DNA of 64,000 nucleotides from assembly GCA_029255685.2 (NCBI GenBank), contig CM055318.2:15505001-15569000 (forward strand). The letters run 5' to 3'. Shown here piece after piece: positions 24,329 through 37,300 of this stretch. The position numbers and the translations under genes are program-made. Position 1 is the first letter of the stretch, and the number at the start of each line of letters is the position of its first letter. This DNA is from Silene conica (Eukaryota > Streptophyta > Magnoliopsida > Caryophyllales > Caryophyllaceae). The notes below the pieces were generated by a model, which was not told the DNA's origin, did no database searches, and was given only the letters and a program-made list of their open reading frames with translations.

Positions 24329-25862
24329 ATATATCCTAGCTCCCTCACCACATCCTTGCTTCTCCGTCTACCTCGAGAGTCGTCAACTCTAGAGTCTAGG
24401 TTGTCACACCTTTGGCCACAGCTCAACCGCAACAACCCAAGCTCGGCACATCCCACCACAAAATAACATCATATATGTATAATTCACTACTTGAAGTTGT
24501 ATGATTATTCATAAAGTATAAATGTATGTATAATCAAAATCACTAATTTGATGAAATATTCAGAACATTAATTACTACAAAATGGAAAAAAAACAACTTT
24601 GATCTGCAATTGATATTTGCCATTGGGAAGATGGAGCCATAAATCTCAAGTTAATATTGATAATTTAAGGAGATAAAGAGAGTTACAGTAAGAGGATGAG
24701 GGAGTTAATTGCACTGCAGAAAACAAAAATAAAAAAGGAGGGTGATTCAAATCAAAACGAGTTGATTCAAAAGCATATTATTATCTAGACTCATATTAGT
24801 TTAACATATTAAAAGATGAGACACTGATTCATTTTATAACTATGGTTTGATAACTCTTTAAGTCAGATATAGTGTCTCGGATAAACAGAAAACATGCTGT
24901 AGTATTTGATTTTTTATTTACAAATGGTGCATGCAAATGTTACGAATTTTGGTGAGCATACTCAAGATGACAAATCCAACATCATATATTTTTTTTCACC
25001 TGAAAATATCAAGTTTAGCTCGTGATTACAGACCTACCACATGCATGCTACGTTTTTGACAAAATAACGGTTTTACTAGCTTTAATCTTTTGCATGCATG
25101 AGTAAAACTTGTTTGAGTGGTGTTATGTGATTTAAGAATATGTGAATATGTGTTTATATGATGATAAAATCAGCATGAAATGGGTTTGTATATGTTTACT
25201 AAGTGGAAATTTGATGTTAGGCAAGATCCTCCTCCTAACTCTTTCTCTTCTTCTCCTTCTCATTTTCTCTCTATTACTCTCTCTATGTTTTTTTTTTGTG
25301 TGAAGGAAATCTGATGGGAAGGTTGAAAAGTGGTGTGGGAATGGGAGGAACAAAGAGGGAAAGTGTTTTTCATACAAATGTCAAGTGTCCCATTGCCCAT
25401 GCCAAGTGACATCTTCATGCATAGGCCAATTGTCCTTTTCATGCACAAGCCAAATGTCTAGGCATGCATTGGTCCACATGTCTAAACATGCATTGGTCGA
25501 CGATTATGTGACGGAAAACGATGCACGGAAAACGATGCATGCGGCGGTTTAACGTGTCTCTATTAAGCGATACTTGTTTAATCAATAAATTTCCCATTTT
25601 ATTTTATTAACGGATTTTACGGGTATTACATGAAAATTTTGATTAATTTTGTGGGGGAGAATTAGAGAGAATTTTTTTTTGTGACAAAGGGTATAGAATG
25701 GAAAAGTAATGGAAAAAGTCCATGAATGAGTAAAACTCGTACATGATTGAACAATTACGTAAATTAATGACGACCTCTTCTTTTCAATTCACAACATTGG
25801 TTATTAAACTATCATATGTATTGAAAATATATACTTCTTTTATTTAACAGTATATTTGTTAG

Positions 25863-26121
25863 CACTAAAATTTGAGAGAGACGGTCTTTCAGTAAATTAT
25901 TGAGAGACCATTTTTTGGTACCCTCGTATTTGTATTTTGTGTCCCTTTTGTTATTGATCGTACTATAGTAGTTTCGTACTTATTCATATAGTAAATGTAC
26001 TTATTTTATCTTTAATCATGATTTGTACCAATTTTATTACTTTTAGTACCACTTTTTCTTAAATTTGTACAATAGTCTCTCAATAAGCTTATTGAGAGAC
26101 GGTCTCTCAAAAGACCTACTG
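25863..26121. mobile_element. MULE-type MITE
   Basis: A 259-bp element with imperfect inverted ends (CACTAAAATTTGAGAG and CTCTCAAAAGACCTACTG) lies between perfect 9-bp repeats ATTTGTTAG (25854-25862 and 26122-26130). A 9-bp duplication is the Mutator-superfamily signature. GAGAGACGGTCT/AGACCGTCTCTC words lie in both arms. Confidence 0.82.
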
Positions 26122-26772
26122 ATTTGTTAGTCACCATTATTACAATTTATAATTTTGTTATCGTAATTTTTTATCTTCAATTTTATTCACAAAACTTTTA
26201 TTATTTTCCTAAATAAATTTTTAAAATTAAAGCGAGAATTAGTGGGCACAAATTAGACTATAAATATATTATATGCGTAAGCATTAAATCGATAATCTAT
26301 ATAAATACTTTCATCCAAATAAATGATATATAAAATCGTTTCACTTTACTAATTTTCTTGCTATTGAAAATACATTGAAATGACAATGAGGATGTTAAGA
26401 TGATTTTGTAAACGTATTTGAAGAAAAAGTTTATCAAACTACATTATTGTATTTAAGAAAATAAACATCTAATTTTTAGGCTGATTAGTAAGACGAAATC
26501 AATTGTACTTTAACATCGCGCTTTCTATGTATTATTTATATTGTCTCTAATAGACTAAAGACAATATGAAAAGTAATAAAATATTATTACTATGCATTTA
26601 TTTAGAGATTTTAAATGTTTACATTAATTTACATATCTTTTCACTAAAATAAGCTATGTAATAAGGAAGATACTTAGATGTTCACCATTTGTTTCTTTTA
26701 CCAATAAAGTTAGAGCCAAAAGTTATAGAACGCACCATAATGACAACAAAAATAATAAAACAATTAAGTACT

Positions 26773-28606
26773 TGATGAGCCCAAATTTAGTCATTATTTT
26801 CCTTGTTTTTCCTTTCATTTCGATTCCGTTTCGCCCCCATTTTACATGCTATTGCTCGATTTTATGCTTGATAACTCTATTCTACGTATTTGGTTTCTAA
26901 TTTGTAAGACTTGAGGCGGGAATGAAGAAACGGGAGCAAACAAGGCGGAATCAAGGCAAAAAGAGGAGAAAACGTGAAGAAATGGCAAAATGGAGAACCT
27001 TAACCTATGACGAGTTCAGAAAATTCCAGTACCATGCTTTGGGCCCTTCAGCCGGTGGCTAACCGGCAGCCGGTCAGCCGGCTGGGACCCCCTCCTCGCA
27101 CTTAGCCAATTTTCAAGTAAACAAGAAATCAGTAGCAACAATCAAGGCCCTCAGCCGGTGGCCAACCGGCAGCCGGTCCACCAGCTGGGGAGGAAGCTAA
27201 TTTTGAGTAGAAATCCAGTAGCAGGGAAAAGGGTCCTCAGCCGGTCCCCGACCGGCAGCCGGTCGACCGGCCGGGAGCCCCTTCTCAGGAAATCGCACAC
27301 TATATAAATCCGCACTTAGACTATTTTCAAAAACGCAATTTTTATTTCTTAAGCACGCATCCCTAGGGTTTCTACTTTTTTTTTATTGTTCTTCATTTTA
27401 GACTCAAAAACTCAACTTACTCACATAATCTTTCTTTAGTTTTCATAATCTTCTACCTAATCTTTTAGTTTACCATCCCTAGTTTGTTCTTAGCACTTTC
27501 AATAATTTGCTTTTGGGATTTTGGTTGTAATTTGAAGTGGTTTTAGAAGATCCTTCCTTTTGTAACCCAAGTTTCATACTTTATTCAAGTAATTGGTATA
27601 ATCCTTCTCTTCTTTACTTAGTTATTTCAATAGCATGCATTTTCTTTAAGTTTCCATTATTCAATTGTTTACATTTGCCTTGTTCACATGTTTAGCACTT
27701 ATTCTTCATATGTTTACATGTAGGGCTGTTAAAAAAGAGACCCGGACCGACAAACCCGACCGACCCGGACCGTTCGGTCCGGTCCGGACCGGATACATAC
27801 CGGTCCGGTCTCCAGGTCCCCAAAAATATGGTGACCGGTCTCCGGTCCGGTCCGGTCCGGTCCAGTCCAGATAAGAAAAAAAAATTCAATTTACCTTGTA
27901 AAGTAGTACTGGTCCGGTCCAAACCCGGAAAAAACCGGACCTAAAGGGTGTCGGTCCGGTCCGGTCCGGGTCCCCTCCCAACCGGTCCGGTCCGTGGTCT
28001 TGGAGATGGTGAGTGTCCGGTCCGGTCCGGTTTTGGACCGGTGAACACCCCTATTTACATGTTTTGCCTAAGTATGAGTGAGTAGATTATATATAGGGTT
28101 AGAGGGGACCTATGTTGGGTAGTTAATGATGCTATATGCTTAATCTTAAGCTAAATTACTCATTTGTAAAGGTCATTCATAGGTTCGCATGCTAGGTGTT
28201 CGATGTATTGTCACAACGACGGTTGGGCCTTAAATTGTCACCTTTGTTAGTCTTTAGCGATAGTTCGAGACTCACTTGTGCTTGTTCCTATGTTGGTTGA
28301 ATGAATCCATAGTGATGGCTAGGTTAACCTCGACCTAAGGCAAGTCGAATCAAAAGACGAGACGAGTCGAGACCGATACTTTGAGTAGTTTAGTTGACCG
28401 GTTTGCATGTTTCGTTGACCACCCTTCATAGCAACCCCGACACCCTAGTCTCCCTTTTATTGATTTTCATCTAGCATATTTCCTTTTACTTAGTAGTTAA
28501 TCATCATTTTCAAAACCATATTACCCCACTAGACTTTTACTTGAACCGAACTAAGCAATTATCCCCACCATCTTCGCGATCGACAACCCGATTATACTAC
28601 TCATCT
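26773..28606. mobile_element. Solo LTR, family E
   Basis: It begins TGATGAGCCC and ends CTACTCATCT, with the target duplication GTACT on both sides (26768-26772 and 28607-28611). Termini TGATGAG/CTCATCT are near-perfect inverted repeats, as LTR ends are. A GC-rich block at ~27046-27285 holds three copies of a CAGCCGGT..ACCGGCAGCCGGT unit about 95-100 bp apart. A hAT MITE is inserted within. No coding sequence of a retroelement is seen. Confidence 0.78.
27721..28053. mobile_element. hAT-type MITE rich in GGTCC/GGACC
   Basis: Termini TAGGGCTGTTAA and TGAACACCCCTA lie between perfect 8-bp direct repeats TTTACATG (27713-27720 and 28054-28061), the hAT target-duplication length. The 333-bp body is dominated by GGTCCGGTCC and its complement, so it can fold into very stable structures. 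Confidence 0.9.
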
Positions 28607-28657
28607 GTACTAAAACATGAAAATTATCCCGTGCATTTGCACGAGTACAAAAACTAA

Positions 28658-29351
28658 TTCAAGATTACTATGCAACACACACATCGAGACAAAACTCACA
28701 CAATAAAAATATTTTATTATACCAAAGAATTCATGGTGGCTTACGTGTATTACACACAATCATCATATCATCCTTGTCATCCAATTATACTTGGCAATTA
28801 ATAACTTTTGACTTAAATTTCACTCTTACATAGCAAAAGTCACATAACGTAAACCATTCACTAGGTACTCATCCATATGGAGTCAACGTATTCACCCAAC
28901 ACAAACCAGTCAATCAACGCCATGAAAATAAAGCTACACATCCAATATTATGTCGAATAGTAACAAAACAAGGGCCAAAGCAGACCACTCGGTCGAGTGA
29001 ATTGCCCCTCGGTTGAGTGCATGATACACTCGGTCGAGTGTCACCTGGGTAGAAAGACTTTCTTTCTCAAACTCATTTCAAAGCTTTCTTACTTCATCAC
29101 ACAAATGTTAATAGACTTCGATGGTGATTAATACACCATCAGACAACCAAATTATTTCGGCCTATGACCAACATTAGTACACAAATAAGATGAAATATCC
29201 GAGAAATACTACCGATACGAACATGTTATCCCATGAATATGCTTAACTATTTGTTATACTCAAGAAGTAATAACATCATCATCCCGGAAGATTAAGCACC
29301 CCAATACGGTTACAATGTATGTCATAAACGTTCTATCTGACGAATTGGGAG
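28658..29351. other. Repeat-derived sequence with triple CACTCGGTCGAGTG palindrome
   Basis: No gene is seen. Near 28983-29042 the palindromic word CACTCGGTCGAGTG occurs about three times (one altered), the sort of cluster also seen in several LTRs of this window. The text continues after the hAT insertion at 31567 and is probably part of an unbounded LTR-like repeat. Confidence 0.45.
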
Positions 29352-31566
29352 TAGGGATGACAGTGGGTCGGGTACCCAACCCAAACCCTTAGGGTCTGAC
29401 CTTAACGGGTCGGGTATGAGTCTGAATTTTTGAGACCCGCTAGGGTGTGGGTCGGGTATGGGTCTTATATAAAAACTCCGGGTCCGGGTCCGGGTTCGGG
29501 TTCGGGTCTTGGTGTTGGGAACCTACCGACTCTTAGACCCTTATATTTATCAAAAAAAGAAAAAAACACAAATACGAACGTCAATAACCCAAATAGCACA
29601 CACATACAAATGACCTTTATTAGTAATCACTAATATCTATACGCATATCAAAATAACCATTAAGCATAATAAGGAAACTAGTGTAACACCCGTGAAAAAT
29701 CACGGGGTTGCGTACACTTACTTCTAAAGATGACATATATAAATTTTACTTATTATTTAGATAAATAAGTTATTTATTCGAACATTTGTACTTTTTAAAA
29801 ATAAAAAAGAAATAATATATATAATATCATTGTATATATTAAAATATATATACGGAAATTATAAAATTCAAGTTTGAGAACTTTAAGCTATGTAAGTACA
29901 CATAATGTTAATAATAGTAACAATTGTAAGACCTGTTTAAAATGAAACAATTAAAACATAGTTAAAAAAAGGAAATTATAACATATAAATTGAAGTAATT
30001 TAAGATATTTAAATTATATGAAAAAACCAAAACTAAGATAATTAAGTTTTATATATTACAAAAAATGAAAATAATATAAACAACGATTCTATCAGATCTT
30101 TTCATGATGAATATGTAAATAAAACAATAAAAACAAAATAATAGATTCTTGATCGTTCTTAGATGTCCGAGAAAATGATAACAACCCAACAAATTGATTT
30201 TTTTTATAAAATATCCAGCCCAACCCATTATTATACGGTAATGAACATTACTTGAGGATGGTTATAACAATGAGGTATCCATTTTACAAAACCTCAGCAA
30301 CCGAACCCAAAATGCCCAATATAATATACTAACTGATGAGCATGGTTATAGCAATGAGGTATCCATTTTACAAAACCTCAGCAACCGCTGCCCAATGGCC
30401 CAATATAATACACTAACTGATCATCTTCTACCTAACACTCTCTGTGAAACGACAAAAACAAAATTCATCAAAATCCAAATTAAACGTTGGTGATAAGTAA
30501 TAAACAACGCTATATTAATTTTTGGTTACAAAAGATCTCCTCTACCTACCGTGTTAATGTTTTGTTTTTGAAATTTAACTTCGGCCTGTCCCATCTGTGT
30601 ACAACCCTAATGGTGATCTGAGTAACACGAACTCCATACTTGAGGTCACTAATACTAAGAAAATTTGTCATAGCCATTTGATTTGACAAACTGAAGAAAA
30701 ATTTCGCGAGACAATTGCCCAAATTGTTTAGTTGATGTTTAAAGGTATGTAGAATGGAGGATGAATGAAGAGATAAAGGTAGGTTATATAATCATGTGTA
30801 TACGGTTTTAATAGATATTATAGAAATATGTTTTTAAATTATCTTTCCAAAATTAATAAAATTAGAAAATCTAATTATCTTTAGCCATAAAATAAAATCT
30901 TTTTGTTACACGGTTTTATTTTAAGTAGAATAAAAATAGTTACCAATGTAAAAGAATCAGTAATTTTTGTTAATAAAATTTAGAATAAAATCTTTCTGTA
31001 AATTGATTTTGAATCATTCTTTTGAATAATACTTTTGTTAACCACCAATGTAACCTGAAGAATAAAATTTAGAATAAAATCTTTCTGTAAATTGATTTTG
31101 AATCATTTTTTGGAATAATATTTTTGTTAATATTTAAAATAATATTTTTGTTAACCATCAATGTAACCGTGAAGAATAAAATTTAGAATAATTTTTTTTG
31201 AAAATCTGAGTTGGCAAGTTTCAAAGCTTTTGATTGGTTGACAAAAAGTTGGTTTGTGGGGGTCAGTGTGAGGACTTGAAAGGGTGAATGCTGAAACAAT
31301 ATTTTTACATTTTTCTTTTATAGTAATAATGATTGATGAAAATGATGAGTTTGAGTACTAGGTAAATGATATAATTTAGGAAAAAAATTGTTTAGTCAAA
31401 GAAAAAAGTAGACCATAGGGTACACCCTATTCTGACCCGGACCGTCTGGGTCGGGTATGAGTCCATTAATTTCAGACCCTTTAGGGTCTTGGTCGGGTAT
31501 GGGTCCACGGTTTGTGACTCAAGGTCGGGTCCGGGTCTTGCTAGACCCTACCCATTGCCAACCCTA
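29352..31566. mobile_element. hAT-type MITE (GGGTCGGGT-rich) split by a Helitron
   Basis: Ends are TAGGGATGACAGTGGGT and ACCCATTGCCAACCCTA, between perfect 8-bp direct repeats ATTGGGAG (29344-29351 and 31567-31574). The body has GGGTCGGGT/ACCCGACC-type words in both arms (29352-~29560 and ~31415-31566). Most of the middle is a Helitron inserted later. Confidence 0.85.
29678..31332 (-). mobile_element. Helitron (non-autonomous), minus orientation
   Basis: Reading the minus strand, the 3' end is a CCCGTGATTTTTCACGGG hairpin, a short spacer and CTAG followed by T, a textbook Helitron terminus. The 5' end is A then TCATTATTACTATAAAAG. Total ~1655 bp with insertion between A and T and no target duplication. 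No Rep/helicase frame is present. Inside, a ~60-70-bp segment is duplicated at ~30270-30345 and ~30345-30420 (ATGAGGTATCCATTTTAC), and ~31000-31190 has repeated TTTAGAATAAAATC. Confidence 0.75.
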
Positions 31567-31969
31567 ATTGGGAGGCACTCTACAAACAACATTATTTATG
31601 CGACCATTTATAGGCTCGAAGTCCCACACGACCATATCCACACTCAACTGAAATGGTCAAACTATGTATCACAAATGACCAAATACTTCAACGACGTGAT
31701 TGAATCCTCAAGTATCTCGTGCCAACTCTCACCCTCATGACCGCAAAAACAAATTTGATCATACGGTCATACCAAATCCACCATCATACATCTCAATTAT
31801 TATAAATCTAAACGCATCCCTCTTATATCGCGACCATCATACATCTCAATTATTATAAATCTAAACGCATCCCTTTTATATCGCGACCGTTAAAGCGGCC
31901 TCCTCAGTCCTCACACGACTCACCTGAAAGCTATAACAATACCTTATTGAATATCGAATTATAACTTAT

Positions 31970-32210
31970 TGTAACACCCCAAGAGTATGAGAGGAAAGTT
32001 ATCCCACATGGAAAAATATTAGATTGTGTGGAGATTTGTCCCACATCGGTAGAATGTAAAGCTTGTGATATGTTTATAATAGCTTCCACCCACCACTTGG
32101 TAATAATGCCTTGTGCTTTTGGGCTTAAGTGAGGACAAATATTTAGCCCAAAGGTACACATCCCATCTTATTGGGGTTGTGTTATAACCGTGGTGGGTCG
32201 GGTTGTTACA
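31970..32210. mobile_element. Short LTR-like unit (TRIM/solo LTR), 241 bp
   Basis: It begins TGTAACACCCC and ends GGGTTGTTACA, with a perfect 5-bp duplication CTTAT at 31965-31969 and 32211-32215. The small size fits a TRIM-type LTR. Inside is GTCCCACATCGG followed ~30 bp later by TTTATAA. This pair resembles the upstream sequence element and TATA box of plant snRNA genes, and is seen in many plant short LTRs. Confidence 0.72.
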
Positions 32211-33157
32211 CTTATAGTACAAAATCTTCAACTCATCTCTCATTCTAGTGTCCTCTCATAATCCGGTTTCATAAACCTTTGTCACCATTTATTCGATTCA
32301 TAGTTTTCATACCACTCCTCAAGTTTAATCACCCTTTCCAAAATTTATCAACTTGTGTCATTACTCTCCTTTACGCTTGGTATATCATCATTCTCTCATC
32401 ATTACATAAATGCAACTCAAACATATGTTATCCCAAAATACCTGAGCCAAACTCAATAAGGGTCACTCTCACATATCCTTTAAGCTTCGTTCAGTTACTA
32501 CGAGTCCGAACAACCGCTAAATACCCAACCTTGGTTGTACTTCATTCATCAATTACGTGTTGTACCTCATGATCAATCCACCAAATTCAAAACTTTGCAT
32601 CGCTATTCACCTTTCTAGGTTACCAAATTCTCGCTTGGTGCCACCTATCTTCACACTTCAACCGTTCATCTAAGTCCTTTAATTGCATCATGCCTCTATG
32701 TGTCTCAACTTTACATACCCCACCTCATCAACCTACACTCATGTAGGACTCATTTCCGTTCGCTATTCTGTTACTCATAACGCTTACATCGCTACTCAAC
32801 CAACCCAATGGAATTTCCAATACGTCGGAGGTATCTACACTGTTAATCATCATTGGGTGTTTGGCGGAAGGTGCAAAAATAAGGTATCTACACTGTTAGG
32901 CAAACTTTCTTAATTTTATTGGTATTCATAAAAGTATTGTTCTATAAAATTACAAATGTGCAACCTTTACAATTATAATATCATGCCTTTATTATACCAA
33001 AAAATCCAACAACCGAGCTCGAATTCGAGCTCTTAAAAATTCAATTATTCAATTGATTTGAGCTCGAGCTGTAAAATTCAGAGCTCGACAAGTTCAAAGT
33101 TGAGCCCAAACTCTACCTATAATATACGAGCTGATTTCGAGCTTAAGCAAGCTCATA
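32211..33157. other. Repeat-derived intergenic sequence
   Basis: Short open frames (for example 32279-32572 plus) carry no domain that I recognise. Near 31785-31890, left of the TRIM, a ~65-bp segment is tandemly duplicated (CATCATACATCTCAATTATT). Near 33010-33150 are GAGCTCGAGCT-type words like those of degraded hAT MITEs. Confidence 0.45.
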
Positions 33158-33290
33158 CACTACTACAAAAACGACCTATTAAGGCGCTTATCAAGAGGCG
33201 CTTATCATAAAAGTGCTGAAATTGGTATAAAATAGGGAAATACATGTACAATTCATTAGCGCCTCTTAATATCGCCAAAAGAAATTAAAA
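33158..33290. mobile_element. Isolated CACTA transposon end
   Basis: CACTACTACAAAAACGACC is followed by AGGCGCTTATC-type subterminal repeats (about three GGCGCTTAT/AGCGCC words in 130 bp). This is a CACTA-family left end distinct from the element at 21341. No matching right end (TTTTTGTAGTAGTG) is found to its right in this window, so the element is truncated or its other end has decayed. Confidence 0.65.
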
Positions 33291-34304
33291 AACATATTCA
33301 TTTTTCTCTTTCCTTCTAAACTATAAGCCACTCAGTTTACCATTCTAATTTTCTCAGAAAAAACAAAATCCTAGAGTAAAAAAAACCACCATAATTCATC
33401 CTCTGCAGAAATTATGACATGCAGAGTAATTGGCAAGCGAAGAATTGAAATTCTCATCAAAGTGTTAATCGGGTATGAAATTATTTTTTTGTTATTTAAT
33501 TGATCAGTGCCCAGCCCAGCCCACTATCACTGCTGTACTAATATGCTTAAAATCAGCAATAAAGTTGTAGAGATATATGGAAGGGAAAAGTAGTAAATTG
33601 CCCCCAAACGTTGCTCCCAAACGTTTGTGCCATGTGCAATTTGTTCACAAACGTTTGAGACTACGTAGTACGTACAAAGACCTAATTTTCAATGTTAATG
33701 GTGGTCAGGGTGGTGGAGGATAGTGTTAATGACTATAAACATGAAAGAGTGTAGAAATTCTTCTTCGAGGCTACAAGACAATGAAAGGCTTCTATTCAAT
33801 GTAATCTATTCCAACAGTCGATTACTTCATCTCTTAAAGTTATTTATTTACCACTTTTTATTATTCATGAGGGTATTTGATTAAGGACAGTCATCTGAAA
33901 AGAGGGAATTCTGTATTGCGGTAATTTGGTCGAGTAAAAAATTTTAAGTTGGGAAGAAAATTTTCAAACATAATTAAACCTAGATGGGCTTATCTAGCAA
34001 TGACTGTAACAAAAAGTTGAGTTGAGTTTGTTTCGTGGGTTCAACTGCTCAGCTGTATGTTCAGACTCGTGTCGTGTCTTGTCTCATTGTCTGTCTGTGT
34101 GTGGTAGAACTGGTTGAAGCCATTTATGAAATAACATTTGATTAGCTGATTTACCAACTGTTTAAATAAATGGAAGTGGCTCAAATTTGATTAAGTACTT
34201 GACAATCGGAAATCAAGACAAATTTCCGTGGTCTACCTAATTAGTTTTCAAGCGGAAGCACCAACCAACACCTTAGTTCAGATAACTTGAGAACAAACAG
34301 ATTC
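33291..34304. other. Intergenic region 3' of TOP2
   Basis: No gene is seen. It contains the TOP2 3' UTR nearest 34304. Around 33595-33660 a CCAAACGTTTG/CAAACGTTTG word is repeated three times in inverted or direct form, with no other context. Confidence 0.5.
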
Positions 34305-37300
34305 CTAAGCTTCAAATTCTGAGTCATCGGATAGCTCTTCAACTTCCTCACTATCTTCTGCATCTTCGTCACTATCTTCTGCATCTTCGTCATCAGAATC
34401 GCTTAGGACGTATACGTTTTGCTTGCGGCTAGCACGTGCAGGCCTAGCCTTCGCAGGAGGCATCACTTCACTTGCGTCTTCTACGCTCTTTGTAGACACA
34501 GACTCTTCTTGCATACTGTTCGATAATGAAGATCTCATTTTGGTGACTTCCAAAGGTCTCGTCTTCCTTACTTTCTTGTCAGGAGATGCATCCACCATCT
34601 CGTCTGCTATTGGCTTCTGTCCCTTCTTCCTGGCGGGGGCTCTCTTCTTTGTTGCCGCGGCCTGCTGAGTCTTTCCACCTCTCCCTTTCTTTACTGGTTT
34701 TGGGGATGCTACCTCTTCATCTGAAATTTCTTCAATGAAATCCAGAGAGTTCGTGCCAGCAGCTTGTTTAGGTGGAGCGTCTGTTTCCATGACTGGTTCA
34801 ACACAAAGAACCACTAAGGACAAGATATGCCAAAGGTACAACAACAAATCCACAATTATAATTTTGTTCAAAGGAATTACCAGCCGAGTTTTCAGGAGAC
34901 GAGTCCAGGTGATAGGCAGCAAGCCGGGCTCTTAGATCAGGAATGTCTTCATCCTCCTCCTCGCTCTCCACCACAGTAGTCTTTCCCAGCAAAGATACAG
35001 CACAAATATAATTAGTACAACATCTATCAATGAAACTAAACTGTGGTAACATCAGCATTTACCCCATTACAGTTACCTTTTTCACTGGTGCCTTCTTACG
35101 ACCTGGTTTTGTTTTTCCTTTTGCTGGTTGAGGAGGGTTTTCTTACCACAAAGAAAGAGTAAGGTTAATGACTATAATAGCAGAAAAATACATAGACATA
35201 TATGAAGCTAACCTATGAAGCCTATAATGTACTAGAAAGTGACCAACCTGTTTCCATGGCAACTGCAGCTACGGAACTTGTGGTTTCAAGTTTAGGTTTT
35301 GCCTTGGTCACCTTCTTGGCGTTTCTGGTTGGCTTTTTGGTTTGGTCATTCGAAAGTAATGCATTCTCACTTGCCTCTTCTGCTTCTCTTTTGTCTTTAT
35401 CCTGCAGAAACACGTGCCTTAGAAAAACGAACTGAACCGTGAAGGTACGTACAGCAAATAGAATCTCATATGTGCATACATCTAGTGCCTTCTCTAGCTC
35501 GTCAAGATCTTTCCACCACAAAGATGTCTCAGATTGCTTTTTCAAATCTTCAATCTGATTGAGAACTTTGTCCTTGTTAGCACAAAGCTCCTTCACCTTC
35601 TCAATTGTCAAGCTGCTGATCGCCATGGAGAGCAGATAATCATAGTCACTAAGAGATTCTTCAGTTGCAGTTTCAGCACTGTCTCCCAATTCTTCAGAAC
35701 CTTCAGCAACTTCATCTTCAGTTGCACCAACAACTGGTTCAACAGGTTTGACCTTGCGGATAGGTGTGAAACCTCTTTCACGTAGTTCCGCCACCAATTC
35801 AGCCTTCTTCCTCTTGCACACAATGATTTCTCCTTCGACAACTCCAAGAATAAATCTGACTTGGTTATCCAGCCTTACTAGCTCAGCCTGATAGATCTCC
35901 AAGTATCGTTCCTGGCATCCAAGTGAAACAACGGGCAAGCATTATGCATAGATAATAAAGAGACATATACGCACTTCATTCAAAAAAAGAAGCATTATCC
36001 GGCCTTGTTACTCAGCCTGCTAACAATTGCTGCTATTCACTAACCTTTCTTTTGATGTAGTATTTCAGCCTCAAATGATAGAATTCCTCCAGAACTGTAA
36101 ATTAAGGTCAATTATACAATGATTAGCACAAGCAAAACCAAATAAAAAATCACAACTGATGCTTAATTGCTCTCGTACTCTGTTCTGGAGAATCATATTT
36201 AACAATCTTGTTGTCCTTGTCAAAAAGGTGCATATTACTGGTGCCCAACGTAGTAGTAAGCTTAAATTTCTTCACCAAGCCCTCTTGTCTGGCTAGATTG
36301 TAGTTTCTCTTGCTTAATTCGATGGTAAAAGAGACAGTGTCATTAGAGCTATTGTTTTTATAGTCCTGTAAACCAAGAATCCCATCACTAGTTAATACTT
36401 CATAGCTTATATTTGAAAATAAAAGACACAGGTCATAAGCGTGCGGGTAGTTTAAAGCAGAAAGTAGTTTTGACCTTAATGAAACCGTCCTTTAACATCA
36501 TCTCTGCAAATTCCTTGTAATCTTGAGTCCATTTTCGAATAGGCAACTCAGTGATATGCAGTGTGACATCTGTTTCACCATCAGCACCCTCGCTTTCATC
36601 ATCTCCCCCTACATCGCCGTCAACTACATCAATGGTTCCAGTGACAGTGTAAGTTATTCCAGATTCTTTCCTTGATACTGCACGTTGAATGCTTCCTTTG
36701 AAATTCTTGTACCAAGGATGCATTGGTTCCAGGGACTCATTGTTGATTAAACGCCTGATGTTGGCAATAATGTCCCTAGGATTGTAGTTGGGAATAAAAG
36801 TACTCCAACCAGTTCCTATACCTTCAGATCCATTCACCAGAACCATCGGAATTATTGGCATGTACCTGTACAATTTGGTAACTTAGTTTCTTCACCAACA
36901 GATAACCTAATCTAGTGACTACTCTAACCTCAAGAATAAAACAACTCACCAAGTAGGCTCTATTTGTAACCCGTCTTCTTTCAAATAGTCAAGGAGTACA
37001 TCGTCTTCCTTAGGGAACATAGATCTTGTGACATCCGCAAGCTTGGTGTGTATATATCTGGCACTCGCAGCATCTTTTCCTCCCTATGCAAGATCAATAA
37101 TAGAACAAAGGGAGTCAGAGTCAGAACTGCACAACTTTATCTAAATGGACATATGGTTTAACATCAGTATACACCCCCAGTCAGCTAGACTTACCAGATG
37201 ACGAGTGCCGAACTGTCCATTGGGCATCAAAAGATTGACATTGTTGGAGCCCACAAAATTCTGAGCCATGCCAACTATTGTAGTCTGTATGCTTACTTCA

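Larger units (their letters stand above)
16736..25630. mobile_element. Solo LTR, family A, copy 1 (interrupted)
   Basis: It starts TGTAACACCCCC and ends GGGTATTACA, with a 5-bp target duplication TGAAA at 16731-16735 and 25631-25635. It is colinear with the cleaner copy A2 (50107-52928), except for nested insertions: solo LTR B1 (17042-20051) and a foreign block containing a CACTA element (about 20741-24755). No retroviral coding sequence lies between or beside the ends, so it is read as a solo LTR left by LTR-LTR recombination. Superfamily is probably Ty3/gypsy-like from the terminus style, not proven. Confidence 0.82.
13634..28657 (+). mobile_element. Putative Helitron shell split by later insertions
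   Basis: At the right, CCGTGCATTTGCACGAG forms a hairpin followed by CTAA and a T, the classic Helitron 3' end. At the left, A followed by TCTACCTATAAAATC resembles Helitron 5' ends, and a similar 5'-like sequence recurs near 15418-15460. Between them lie two copies of AT-rich Helitron-like filler, the Tourist MITE, solo LTR A1 with its nested elements, a MULE MITE and another solo LTR. Removing these leaves roughly 3.6 kb. The 3' end is well supported. The pairing with this particular 5' end is inference. Confidence 0.35.
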
